NCBI GenBank assembly: GCA_938091805.1
Contig: CALKGV010000028.1
Location: 1 to 41,702 of the forward strand
Length of the DNA stretch: 41,702 nt
Reading direction: 5' to 3'
Origin: an uncultured archaeon
Lineage (GTDB): Archaea > Thermoproteota > Bathyarchaeia > Bathyarchaeales > DTEX01
Both the position numbers and the translations under genes were made by a program. Below are positions 10,081-19,447 of this stretch, piece after piece. The notes beneath the pieces are model-generated. The model was not told where the DNA came from, did no database searches, and saw nothing but the letters and a program-made list of their open reading frames with translations. Position 1 is the stretch's first letter. Each line of letters begins with the position of its first letter.

Positions 10081-10602
10081 ATGGAAGTGTTCAATGTTAT
10101 ATCGAATAGAAGAAGCATTAGAAAATATAGGAAGGAGCCTGTATCGGATAGCGTTTTAGAGAAAGTCTTAGAAGCAGGCAGACTTGCACCTTCAGCTGCT
10201 AATAGACAACCATGGTTCTTTATAGTAGTGAAGGACGAGAAGATTAAGGAAATGCTGATAGACGCGTGCAGGGGGCAGAAGTTTGTTAGCGAAGCTGGAG
10301 CGGTGATTGCGGTTTTAGGAGACCCAAATGCTTCCAGATGGTACAAGCAGGATCCATTTATAGCTGCAAGTTTCATGACTCTGGAGGCTTACGAGGAGGG
10401 ACTGGGCGTCTGCTGGATAGGGGCATTCGAGGAGGAAAAAGTTAAGCATATTCTAAAAATACCTGAGAGCTTATCCGTGGTGATACTATTAACGGTTGGT
10501 TATCCAGATGAGGAGCCGACGCCGAGACCTAGAAAGCCTAGAGAGCAAATATTTTTCTTAGATGAGTATGGTAAAATATATTCATTTCGAACCCTAAAAT
10601 GA
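10081..10602 (+). CDS. Nitroreductase family protein
   Basis: VISNRRSIRKYRKEPV FMN-binding start, PSAANRQPWFFIVV, GLGVCWIGAF. Confidence 0.88.
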   Translation: MEVFNVISNRRSIRKYRKEPVSDSVLEKVLEAGRLAPSAANRQPWFFIVVKDEKIKEMLIDACRGQKFVSEAGAVIAVLGDPNASRWYKQDPFIAASFMTLEAYEEGLGVCWIGAFEEEKVKHILKIPESLSVVILLTVGYPDEEPTPRPRKPREQIFFLDEYGKIYSFRTLK

Positions 10603-11190
10603 AGCATCTTCAATCGTATGAATCAATCCTTTTCTTTTTCCCATATTATGCTTCAGCTCCGCTAAGCAGTTTCCGCAGAATTCGGGTTGTTTCCTATCAG
10701 TCATACCTATGTGAAGTGAAAAATGCATGACGCATAAAGGATTTGAGCAATGAACTAAACCGAATGCGTGCCCTATTTCATGCATAGCCTCCTTAATAGA
10801 TCTCTCTATAAAAAGCTGCTCATTAGGCTGTTCACCATAAAATTCAGGTCTAAGTCTATAAAGTGATATAATCGCCGCCCTACCGGGACATTGAGCCTCG
10901 CCAAAAATGAAATTCATTCCATGAGCGTAAATATCAACATCTACGATGCCTAAAAGGATGCATGGCCCTCCAGTTTCACCCTCAATTTTTAACGCGTAAT
11001 CTAATGTCTTCTTCAATATTGGTTCAGACTTATATTGTCGTCTTATAGGATTGTAGGCCTCCTCAGGCATCTGCAAAATATTCTCTAAAATCCTGCAGGC
11101 GCATGTGGGAAATGCTTCTTCTATACTTCTTCGGATTCTCTCTAAAAATTTCCTCTCAATGCTACCAATCTGAAATATGTATATTTCCAT
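10594..11190 (-). CDS. amzA: Archaemetzincin (zinc metalloprotease)
   Basis: HEIGHAFGLVHCSNPLCVMHFS...CGNC: extended metzincin HExxHxxGxxH plus the CxxxxCxM...CxxC of archaemetzincins. Confidence 0.92.
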   Translation of the reverse strand: MEIYIFQIGSIERKFLERIRRSIEEAFPTCACRILENILQMPEEAYNPIRRQYKSEPILKKTLDYALKIEGETGGPCILLGIVDVDIYAHGMNFIFGEAQCPGRAAIISLYRLRPEFYGEQPNEQLFIERSIKEAMHEIGHAFGLVHCSNPLCVMHFSLHIGMTDRKQPEFCGNCLAELKHNMGKRKGLIHTIEDASF

Positions 11191-11206
11191 TTGCTAAACC
11201 CGCCCC

Positions 11207-12481
11207 CTATATAACGAATGTGTCTCCAGGATTTGGAGCAAAAGCCTCGAGCCCAGCCTCCTCTTTAATCCACTTCGCAAACTTCTGACAGTTCCCGTTA
11301 GCCCCATGAATCGTATAAACAGTTGGTTTGCCCTTAAGTCTTTTAATAGTATCCTTTAGCTCCTTTGCCCCGCAATGAGATGAAAAATCGAAGAAGCCGA
11401 CCTTGGCTTTAATTTTACGGACTTTACCATCTATGACGCACCTGCCGGTTTCCATTAGTTCACGTCCAGGTGTCCCAGGAATCTGGTAGCCAACTAGAAA
11501 TACAGCATTCCTAGATTTCTTCCCAACAGTCTGAATATAGTAACTTGCCGGGCCGCCCTTCAGCATACCAGCTGGCGCTATTATGACGCTGGGTCTCTTA
11601 GCCACTCTTTTCCGTTCCCTCCAATCATCGATCCATCCAACCATGTGAATGGCGTCCATAAATAGCTGCGGATCTTTAACAAAATCCAAGTGGTTCATTA
11701 TTATTCTGCTGGCTTCACGAGCCATTCCATCTATAACTACTGAGTGCTCAAAGTGGTAGGCTGCAAGAACGCATGCAATCTCCTGCGCCCTCCCAACGCT
11801 AAATGCTGGAACAAGAACAGTTCCGCCTGACTCAACAACATCAGTAACCTCATCAATAAATTTCTCCTCTAGGACTCTACGTTCAGTGTGATCTTCGCTG
11901 GCATACGTACTTTCAATGATAACCGCATCTAGTTCACCGCAATCGAAGACTGCGCCTCTGAGCAGCCTAGTTTCTATAGTGTTAAAGTCGCTTGTGTACA
12001 GTAGGCGCCTTCCCTCAGCTTCTACCAGCACTGAAGCCCCGCCTGGAAGATGCCCAGAATTCAATAGCCTAAATTTCATGTCGCCTACAGCTGTCTCCTC
12101 CTCGTAATTAATGCTCACATGGCTCCTAACCATAGAGTTAAGCTCTATGTACTCAAAGGGCAAATAATAGCTTGAAAGATGAATAAAATCCTTTATCAGC
12201 AGAGACGTTAGGCCTAAATTTAGCCTAGTTCCATAAACCCTTTTTGGTTCGCTTATGTGAAAAATTGGAATTGCCCCTGAATGATCTAGGTGACTATGCG
12301 TCGCGATTATGGCATCAACCTCTTTTGGCGGGATGTGCATTGGGAAGCCGGGCGTATGATTAAGCATAACTCCATAGTCTAGCAAAATCTGCGCCTTACT
12401 GGTTTTTACAGCCACTGCAGCTCTACCAACTTCTCTGGCTCCGCCTAAGAATTTAATCTCCAACGAAACTTTCTCCACCAT
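11207..12481 (-). CDS. Metallo-beta-lactamase/beta-CASP RNase (archaeal mRNA 3'-end processing-like/aRNase J-like)
   Basis: THSHLDHSGAIP (HxHxDH), SDFNTIETRLL, ESTYASEDH, VLVPAFSVGRAQE, SSHCGAKEL, TIHGANGNCQKFA. Confidence 0.9.
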   Translation of the reverse strand: MVEKVSLEIKFLGGAREVGRAAVAVKTSKAQILLDYGVMLNHTPGFPMHIPPKEVDAIIATHSHLDHSGAIPIFHISEPKRVYGTRLNLGLTSLLIKDFIHLSSYYLPFEYIELNSMVRSHVSINYEEETAVGDMKFRLLNSGHLPGGASVLVEAEGRRLLYTSDFNTIETRLLRGAVFDCGELDAVIIESTYASEDHTERRVLEEKFIDEVTDVVESGGTVLVPAFSVGRAQEIACVLAAYHFEHSVVIDGMAREASRIIMNHLDFVKDPQLFMDAIHMVGWIDDWRERKRVAKRPSVIIAPAGMLKGGPASYYIQTVGKKSRNAVFLVGYQIPGTPGRELMETGRCVIDGKVRKIKAKVGFFDFSSHCGAKELKDTIKRLKGKPTVYTIHGANGNCQKFAKWIKEEAGLEAFAPNPGDTFVI

Positions 12482-12520
12482 TCATTTTACGGTTTTACTT
12501 TATTTAGGTTATTTCTTTAA

Positions 12521-14146
12521 TTAAAAAGTTTCTATATTAACTTTTTTACGAGTATCGATCTTATTAAAAGGTATCTCTTTAGCGTCTGAGATTAGAGGTA
12601 ATTTTTCAACCTTAACCTTTTCAGGAAGCTCCTCAGCGCAAATTTCAGATACATCTCCGCTCCAACCATCCTCTACGAACAATACAATAGTCGTGTATGG
12701 CGATCTACCAATATATTCAAGGATTTGCTGAGCAACATGCTTCACAGATTCAATATCAGGCGGATAGGAATATTCATATTGATATAGGGGGTAGGTTTCG
12801 GCAAGTTCTAAAGGTATTATGCCGAAGGAGGGCGAATAAAAACATATGTGAACAACGCTTAGATCCAGACCGATTTTTCCACATACTTTAGACACTATCT
12901 TCTTATAGAGCCTACGTCTTCGAATGTTTTTAGTCTTAAGGTCAGGTATTAAAATTAGGATTTTTGCCCAATCAGGCGGGGAATATCTCTCCCTTAACCT
13001 CATTGTATGGCGAGTTACCTCCGGCCTAGCCAATCCAATAGAACTAAAGAAGAAAAGCCCTCTCTTTTTAATTTGCGGACTGTACTTCTCAATATATTCG
13101 CTGTATTTTCTCAGATTTTTTAACGCTTGAAGAAGCGATGGGTGCGCATGAGATTTCATCTCCATGTATTCCCATAATCTGCCTTCAGATATCGCCTGCT
13201 TAATCCTATTAATTTCTGAAAAACAAACATAGAGATTATGCCTGCTCAGATTCCTCTCCCGCTCATCTCCAGGCATCTCCATGAGAGCTTTCGGCTCATA
13301 TTTAACGCAAACAGGACATGAGCAGGGCAGATATTCGAGATCTTTAAGATGCATCGTTCCATAGTCGGTTAAGTAGCGGTTCTCCCTGGCGAACAGAGAA
13401 TAAGCAGCTGAATCGAAAATGTCACATCCAAGGGCGACTGCTAATGAAAAGATAAGCGGGTGTCCAGCTCCAAAAAGGTGAAATGGACGGTTTACTGGAG
13501 CATTCATTTTCGCAGTGAGCACCATATCAACAAGAATCGTAAATAAATATTGTTCCATAATGGGCGTTGGGCTGCCTAAAGCGTGAATATTAAAGGGAAT
13601 CTTTCCAATCTCTCTAGCCGAGTAGGCTACAAGATCAAGGTAGCAGCCTCCTTGAATTGGACCGACCCAAGCTATATCTGTGCGTTTTCTAAGGCTCTCC
13701 AATTCTTTAGCTCTCCTCAATGTTTCATCAACTGTGTATTTTGCGTGATCCGCCGAGACGCCCCATCCGGTCGGCACATCAAGAATCGTTGCGATATCCG
13801 TATCTATCTCCTCCTGGTATCTTATGATTCCCTCATTAGTTACTTCTACACTTCCGTAAGCCAAAATCTGATATGCGCCGGAATCCGTCATTACAACGCC
13901 AGGAAAATCAAGTATCCTATGTATTCCCTCTTCTTTTGCCCTTTCACCAAAATGCTTCTTTACGATGTATGCATTTGTTATCAGAGCGCTGCAATTAAAA
14001 ATATTCCAAAGTTCTCTAGGCTCTATAATTTCCTTGGCTGGGTTTATTACTGGAAGAAAGATCGGTGTTTCAACAGTTCCGCTTTTTGTTCTGAACCTCC
14101 CTATTCTGGCTAGAAGATCCTTTTCACGTACTTCAAATTCAATCAT
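12521..14146 (-). CDS. tgtA: tRNA-guanine(15) transglycosylase, archaeosine pathway
   Basis: TPIFLPVINPAKEIIEPREL, GVVMTDSGAYQIL, WVGPIQGGCYLDL, HLFGAGHPLIFSLAVALGCDIFDSAAY, CSCPVC zinc site; 541 aa with a C-terminal extension. Confidence 0.92.
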   Translation of the reverse strand: MIEFEVREKDLLARIGRFRTKSGTVETPIFLPVINPAKEIIEPRELWNIFNCSALITNAYIVKKHFGERAKEEGIHRILDFPGVVMTDSGAYQILAYGSVEVTNEGIIRYQEEIDTDIATILDVPTGWGVSADHAKYTVDETLRRAKELESLRKRTDIAWVGPIQGGCYLDLVAYSAREIGKIPFNIHALGSPTPIMEQYLFTILVDMVLTAKMNAPVNRPFHLFGAGHPLIFSLAVALGCDIFDSAAYSLFARENRYLTDYGTMHLKDLEYLPCSCPVCVKYEPKALMEMPGDERERNLSRHNLYVCFSEINRIKQAISEGRLWEYMEMKSHAHPSLLQALKNLRKYSEYIEKYSPQIKKRGLFFFSSIGLARPEVTRHTMRLRERYSPPDWAKILILIPDLKTKNIRRRRLYKKIVSKVCGKIGLDLSVVHICFYSPSFGIIPLELAETYPLYQYEYSYPPDIESVKHVAQQILEYIGRSPYTTIVLFVEDGWSGDVSEICAEELPEKVKVEKLPLISDAKEIPFNKIDTRKKVNIETF

Positions 14147-14342
14147 ATATTCAAGTACACCAGCCTACGCTACAATGCACAATTAAGCGTTGCTTCTAGC
14201 TTAAAAGTAAATCATTAAGGCGTTACTTAAGTGTATTTTGTAGTTTAATAAGGCGAAAACTACTCGGCATCCGGAACTGAGGTAAAGCGGCTTCTGTAAC
14301 CGATAAAGTTAAAAGTAAGATCGCTGAAACGTTTAAAGGACT

Positions 14343-14675
14343 ATGACTGAAGAATCTGAGAAGGATAAATTGGATTTAGAAAGAAAAGTCATCATAGAGG
14401 GTTCATCTAACTTTCAATTTCACGCAGCATATCTTGCATATTTGGAAGCCTATGATAAGGCTTCTGACTCTGATGTCAGAAGATACTTGAATCAAAATAT
14501 AATTGCTCTTCAGCAAAACAAAATAGACTATCAGACGTTTTACAGAAACATAAATCAATACCGCTCAATCAGCACCGCTCAGTATCATTCTAAATTAAAC
14601 ATAAAAACGCAGAGTAAAGGCGAGTGGCGCAGTAAAATGCGTAAAATAGAAAGAGAAAAAAGATACGAAAAATGA
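14343..14675 (+). CDS. Hypothetical small charged protein (110 aa)
   Basis: ATG ORF in an otherwise free intergenic region; basic, helix-rich C-terminus. Confidence 0.5.
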   Translation: MTEESEKDKLDLERKVIIEGSSNFQFHAAYLAYLEAYDKASDSDVRRYLNQNIIALQQNKIDYQTFYRNINQYRSISTAQYHSKLNIKTQSKGEWRSKMRKIEREKRYEK

Positions 14676-14803
14676 CTGCTGGAAACCCCGCTGAAATTCG
14701 CCATTTGCTAAATATCATTTACCTAATGAAATTCCCTTTTTCACTTAAGATTTATTACTGGGCTCCTCTACTTTTTTAGGGGATCACATCCCACCTGATA
14801 AGT

Positions 14804-15922
14804 ATGAAATCAGTAGTAGATATGCAAGTAACCCTTCAAGTTTCCACAGATTGGCTCTTCCAGCTAATTTGGATACTAGCCTTCATATTCATTTGGGTTT
14901 ATGGGCAAAGGATCCAGACGATACTGACGCTTAAGGAAATTGAAGGGTCACTTTCCAGACTTAAGAACATGAGAGATAGGGGGCGACAGATAGTCATTTC
15001 GGCGATTAAGGAGATAGGTAAACCTGCCGAGGACCCGACGCCTAGGGTTGACCGCTTATTGGAGCACGTGGACATAGAACCCGTCAGCCTAGATCCAACT
15101 GGCATAATTAGGAGGTTGGAGCATATAATAGACGTCAGAGACTTTAGGCTGAAGGAAGAAGTTAGGCAGATGGCACCTCAAGCTGACGAAGCTCAGATAA
15201 ATAATCTGACAAACGTGTTGGAAGCTGCGTTAGCATTAAACCATGTGTATAAAATTGTCAGGCATTATTATTTGATGGGAAAGAAAACGTTAAGCTTTTA
15301 TGTGATTCTACAGATTCAAATGCTTCTTCCACTAATAATGAGGGAGTCTGAAGCTTTCGCAAACGCCTTAAAAGCATTTACTTTAGGTCAGCCAATAGGT
15401 GATGGAGCAGGGGCTCTCGTTGCTGCGAGGCTGATGCATGGTAATAAGAAGAGGCTGATAGCCCAAGACACTATTTTAAGTGAAACACAAATAGAGGGGC
15501 GGAAGGCGTACGTGATAAAGGCTAAAGGCCCGGGCGGAAACGTTGGCAAGCCGGGTGAAGCCATAAAGCAAATACTTGAAGAGGAAGAGGGAAAGGTTGC
15601 CCTAATTATAATGATTGATGCAGCCCAGAAGCTTGAAGGTGAGAAAACAGGTGAGGTGGCTGAAGGGGTTGGAGCAGCGATAGGTGGGCCTGGAGTTGAT
15701 AAGTATAAGGTTGAGGAAGTAGCCACAAAATATAAGGTTCCGCTAAGCGCAATTATCATAAAAGAGAGTATAGAAGACGTCGTCTCCACAATGAGAAAAG
15801 AAATAGTTGATGGCGTTGAGGAAGCGATAAATAGAATTAAGCGAATTATCTGTGAAGGCACCAAGGAGGGAGATACCGTTATAATCGCCGGGATAGGAAA
15901 TACTATTGGAATAGCTCAGTAA
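14804..15922 (+). CDS. DUF1512 family archaeal membrane-anchored protein
   Basis: N-terminal TM segment (WLFQLIWILAFIFIWVYGQRIQ) followed by a large conserved soluble domain (GGNVGKPGEAIKQILEEEEGKVALIIMIDAAQKLEGEKTGEVAEGVGAAIGGPGVDK). Confidence 0.75.
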   Translation: MKSVVDMQVTLQVSTDWLFQLIWILAFIFIWVYGQRIQTILTLKEIEGSLSRLKNMRDRGRQIVISAIKEIGKPAEDPTPRVDRLLEHVDIEPVSLDPTGIIRRLEHIIDVRDFRLKEEVRQMAPQADEAQINNLTNVLEAALALNHVYKIVRHYYLMGKKTLSFYVILQIQMLLPLIMRESEAFANALKAFTLGQPIGDGAGALVAARLMHGNKKRLIAQDTILSETQIEGRKAYVIKAKGPGGNVGKPGEAIKQILEEEEGKVALIIMIDAAQKLEGEKTGEVAEGVGAAIGGPGVDKYKVEEVATKYKVPLSAIIIKESIEDVVSTMRKEIVDGVEEAINRIKRIICEGTKEGDTVIIAGIGNTIGIAQ

Positions 15923-15938
15923 ATCGGGTGGGTTACAT

Positions 15939-16322
15939 ATGGATGAAAGAGAGTCAAGAAGAACCCCAGTATTTTTTATGTCGATAATAATCTTCATGCT
16001 CATCATGTCATTGGCAGCTCTTTTGCTGGCCATAGAAGCATACCTGGTTCAGGGGAAGCTTGAGATAATTAATATAATATTGAGTGCAAGCGCGCTCTTC
16101 TTAGCCGCATACATGTTTATTCAAATAAGAAAAAGATCAATAAGTTTAGGCTTTGAAACACTTAAAGTCTCAACTGTAATACGGTGCTTAAAATGTGACT
16201 ATAAAAATGTGAGAGAGTTTGAGAAGGGAGACTATATACTAAGAGACGCTGGACCATGTCCAAAATGTGACGGAACACTCATTATACATTCAATTTTTAG
16301 AGAATCGAAAGAGAAAGATTAG
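15939..16322 (+). CDS. Small membrane protein with C-terminal zinc ribbon
   Basis: Two hydrophobic helices, then RCLKCDYKNVREFEKGDYILRDAGPCPKCDGTL (CxxC...CxxC); starts 17 nt after the DUF1512 gene. Confidence 0.65.
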   Translation: MDERESRRTPVFFMSIIIFMLIMSLAALLLAIEAYLVQGKLEIINIILSASALFLAAYMFIQIRKRSISLGFETLKVSTVIRCLKCDYKNVREFEKGDYILRDAGPCPKCDGTLIIHSIFRESKEKD

Positions 16323-16331
16323 GGTTCTGAA

Positions 16332-16359
16332 CTACGTAGTCTTTGATAGACTTACGTAG
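16332..16359. repeat. Stem-loop CTACGTA-GTCT / AGAC-(T)-TACGTAG
   Basis: 11 bp stem (332-342 with 348-351 and 353-359), one bulged T, 5-nt loop, between convergent genes and at the end of the TnpB-like remnant. Confidence 0.7.
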
Positions 16360-16366
16360 CTCTTGG

Positions 16367-16453
16367 GATTCACTAGCCTAAAGCTCCTCTGCTCCATTAG
16401 TTTGAAATGAAGCTTTGTATCCAGATACAGATTCACTAGCCTAAAGCTCCTCT
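16367..16453. repeat. 24-bp direct repeat gattcactagcctaaagctcctct (16367-16390 and 16430-16453)
   Basis: Identical copies at a 63-bp period, in frame (RSFRLVN twice in the minus-strand ORF). Confidence 0.85.
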
Positions 16454-16714
16454 CGAGTTCATCGGAGCCTTCATCAGCCTCTCCACCCGTCAGGGTGAAC
16501 CCGCCCCAGCCCCTCATCATCTCCTCAAGGAGGTTTGGAGATGGGGAAAGCCCCTCCATCTGAAGGTAGGGGTTTGTAAATTGCTCCTTTCGAGGCATTG
16601 AATCACCCCACATCTGGAGCACCTCCACCGATACCTGCATTACAATCTATGTCCATTTTAAATTTATCTATTCTGAAACTGCTGACAACGGCGCATTTTA
16701 CGATTGATAAGTTG

Positions 16715-17659
16715 CTAAGTTATCACAATAATGTCCTTATCACCTACGTAAATTGTATGCTCAGCTTGGGCAACTGGTTTTAGGCTTGCCTCTATGAAAA
16801 CTGGATATGATATTAAATATTTTTGCGATATGAGCTCTGCAAAGGCCCGTTTATATGCTTCTTCTCGCCCTAAGTTCCTTTTTAACCACCTTTCGGCGAA
16901 AGGTAGGGTTTTAAAGTTTTCATTAATAAAATTTAGTAAATTCTTAATTTCAGTTTGCCTTTGAGCAAACTTATATTTCACAAGCCTGAAGATGTATCTC
17001 TCCGGTCCATCCTCAACTATTCCGATAGCATCCTTAAGCGTAACGAAGGGCTCAATTGCATAGACGCATCCTGAAGTGATTCTTTCCAGAGAAAAGTGAG
17101 ATATGTTAGGTATAGATTTTCCAGCATGAATAATGTAGCGACCAATTTGATGCCCAGTTAGGTTTGATACTGGTTTAAAGCCATATCGCTCAATTGTCGC
17201 TTGAATCTCAGAGCTAACCTTTGAAATCGATATTCCCGGGCGTATAATGCTTATGCCTGCTTCAAGCGCTTTTTCCGCGACATAAACCATTTCTTCATAC
17301 TCTGGGCTGAAACATACTGTTGTGGCGGTGTCAGCAATGTAGCCATCCACATGCACTCCAATATCAATTTTAACTAGGGCCTTTTCCGGTATCCTCCTCT
17401 CATCGTTAGGCGGGGAAGTGTAATGTGCAGCAACCTCATTTATTGAAATATTGCATGGAAACGCTGGTTTTCCACCTAAATCTCTAATTCTTCCCTCAAC
17501 AGTCTCGCAGACTTCGATGAGCGGCATATCTTCTTTAACCACCTTTTTTATTTCCTCCCTAACCCTAGCAGCTATTTTGCCCGCTTGAATGTACTTTTTA
17601 AGATTTTCCTCCCGAAAATGTTTCCTTTCATCATTAAACAGCTTATTTAATGCGTCCAT
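16715..17659 (-). CDS. map: Methionine aminopeptidase, type II
   Basis: PAFPCNISINEVAAHYTS, VKIDIGVHVDGYIADTATTV, GHQIGRYIIHAGKSIPN, YAIEPFVT. Confidence 0.92.
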   Translation of the reverse strand: MDALNKLFNDERKHFREENLKKYIQAGKIAARVREEIKKVVKEDMPLIEVCETVEGRIRDLGGKPAFPCNISINEVAAHYTSPPNDERRIPEKALVKIDIGVHVDGYIADTATTVCFSPEYEEMVYVAEKALEAGISIIRPGISISKVSSEIQATIERYGFKPVSNLTGHQIGRYIIHAGKSIPNISHFSLERITSGCVYAIEPFVTLKDAIGIVEDGPERYIFRLVKYKFAQRQTEIKNLLNFINENFKTLPFAERWLKRNLGREEAYKRAFAELISQKYLISYPVFIEASLKPVAQAEHTIYVGDKDIIVIT

Positions 17660-17779
17660 TTTTAGACTCCAACATTTAATGCGCTATATTTTAAGGTTAT
17701 TTAATTAATAGGGGCTGTAAGATTTAAATATTGTTTTTGATTTTTTATAGTATGCGGTTTCAGACCAATTAAACATATT

Positions 17780-19375
17780 GTGGCGAACCATATGGGGCGC
17801 CTAGTAGTTTTAACAGCCGACAGAACGTTGATGAGCGAATATGGCGGAGCAATATTCTTGGGTTTCAGCGCATGCGTACCTAAGGGTTTAGTTCCAGACA
17901 GCCTCTACTTCAGAATATTCTGTCCGCCAGTAGAGGCCGATGGAGAAGGGGCCGCCATTGTAGCGCCTAATGGAACTAGGAAAATTGAGGCTGCCCTGCT
18001 GGAGTATGGTTTTAAGAATGAGGACGTCATAGTCGCCCACCCAGAATATTTAGGTAAAGTTATCGGCCCCGAAACCAAAGTTCTAGGGATAACTGCGAAT
18101 GATCCGTTAGGTATGGGTCCGGCGACAACGACATTCACCGAAATTTTTGGCGGAGAAGCCTATATGGCAATTAAATTTCGTGAAATTCTAAATCATCCAT
18201 CCGTCAAAAAGTATAGGCCGAAAATAATAGTCGGCGGTGCAGGTGCATGGCAGCTTGAAGATGAAAATGTTAGAAAGGAGCTAGGTATAGACACTGTTGT
18301 TATTGGGGAAGGGGAGAAAATAGTTGGGTCCTTATTTAAGAAGGCGGTAAACGATGAAAAACTGCCAAGCGTGGTTTACGGTGATGTTGTTGAGGAGAAC
18401 GAGATACCGGTGATTAGGGGGGCAACCATAGATGGCATAATAGAGATTGCTAGGGGATGCGGGCGCGGATGCGATTTCTGTGTTCCAACGCTTCAGCGCT
18501 TCCGATGCTTAACAATTGACCACATACTGAAAGAGGTTGAGGTTAATTTAAGGGCTGGAAGACAACCGATATTTCACGCCGAGGACGTGTTAAGATACAG
18601 GGCTAAGGGTTTAGAGATAAATAGGCAAGCCGTCATCGAACTCTTTAAAAGCGCCAAAAATTATCCTGGTGTAAAAAATGTTGGAATAAGCCACTTCGCC
18701 TTAGCATCAGTTGTGAGCGCACCGGATTTGGTTGAGGAAATATCTGGGATCCTTGACCTTAACAATAGACATTGGCTTGGCGGACAAACTGGGATTGAAA
18801 CGGGTAGCCCGAAAATGATTGAGAAACATATGAAGGGTAAATGTAAGCCCTATTCTCCGAGGGATTGGCCGGATATTGTTATTAGAGCCTTTGAAATATT
18901 GAGTGAAAATAATTGGCTGCCATGCGCAACTTTGATTTTAGGGCTTCCAGGCGAGGAAATAGAGGATGTGGAGTTAACCATTTCCCTAATTGAAAAGCTA
19001 AGGCCTTTTAAGAGCATAATTGTACCGTTATTCTTTGTTGCAACGGGAGGTTTAAGTGAGAAAGCCAGATCTTTCACATTGAGGGATTTAACGCCAACCC
19101 ACACCGAGCTTCTATTTAAATGTTGGAAACACAATTTCATGTGGATGGACGCCATATTTAAGGACTGGAGTGAAATGAGTATAAAAAGCGGGATAGTGCG
19201 GAGAAGCATAAAAATGATTATCGCATATGGTATTAAACAAGTTAATAGATTCATAGATATCTGTGAAAAAGACTACGACTACGACTTGAGGGCAATGATT
19301 AGAGATATTAAATATGGATATTTAAAGATCGATCAGCCTTTGCCAATGCGTATTCTGAAACCCATATTAAGATAG
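17780..19375 (+). CDS. B12-binding-domain radical SAM protein
   Basis: Rossmann-like N-terminal domain, IARGCGRGCDFC (CxxxCxxC), ATLILGLPGEEIEDVE. Confidence 0.85.
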   Translation: MANHMGRLVVLTADRTLMSEYGGAIFLGFSACVPKGLVPDSLYFRIFCPPVEADGEGAAIVAPNGTRKIEAALLEYGFKNEDVIVAHPEYLGKVIGPETKVLGITANDPLGMGPATTTFTEIFGGEAYMAIKFREILNHPSVKKYRPKIIVGGAGAWQLEDENVRKELGIDTVVIGEGEKIVGSLFKKAVNDEKLPSVVYGDVVEENEIPVIRGATIDGIIEIARGCGRGCDFCVPTLQRFRCLTIDHILKEVEVNLRAGRQPIFHAEDVLRYRAKGLEINRQAVIELFKSAKNYPGVKNVGISHFALASVVSAPDLVEEISGILDLNNRHWLGGQTGIETGSPKMIEKHMKGKCKPYSPRDWPDIVIRAFEILSENNWLPCATLILGLPGEEIEDVELTISLIEKLRPFKSIIVPLFFVATGGLSEKARSFTLRDLTPTHTELLFKCWKHNFMWMDAIFKDWSEMSIKSGIVRRSIKMIIAYGIKQVNRFIDICEKDYDYDLRAMIRDIKYGYLKIDQPLPMRILKPILR

Positions 19376-19447
19376 CTTTAAATGAAAAGCATGACCTATT
19401 CTATTTTCACTTCGTTCCTGTGGAAAAATAACTAGGAAGTAAATATC

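Larger units (their letters stand above)
16332..16640 (-). pseudogene. Probable IS200/IS605-type TnpB C-terminal tail remnant with adjoining hairpin
   Basis: Tail-like sequence GWGGFTLTGGEADEGSDELERSFRLVNPKSYVSLSKTT, no catalytic domain; ends in a strong stem-loop. Family assignment rests on resemblance to archaeal TnpB tails. Confidence 0.4.

Noticed and set aside
10594-10602. Overlap of nitroreductase and archaemetzincin 3' ends as a possible regulatory antisense unit
   Set aside because: A 9-bp convergent overlap is ordinary gene packing.
14220-14342. Possible ncRNA upstream of the 110-aa ORF
   Set aside because: Only weak local pairing (GCGG..CCG) and scattered CUGA; not enough to support an RNA gene.
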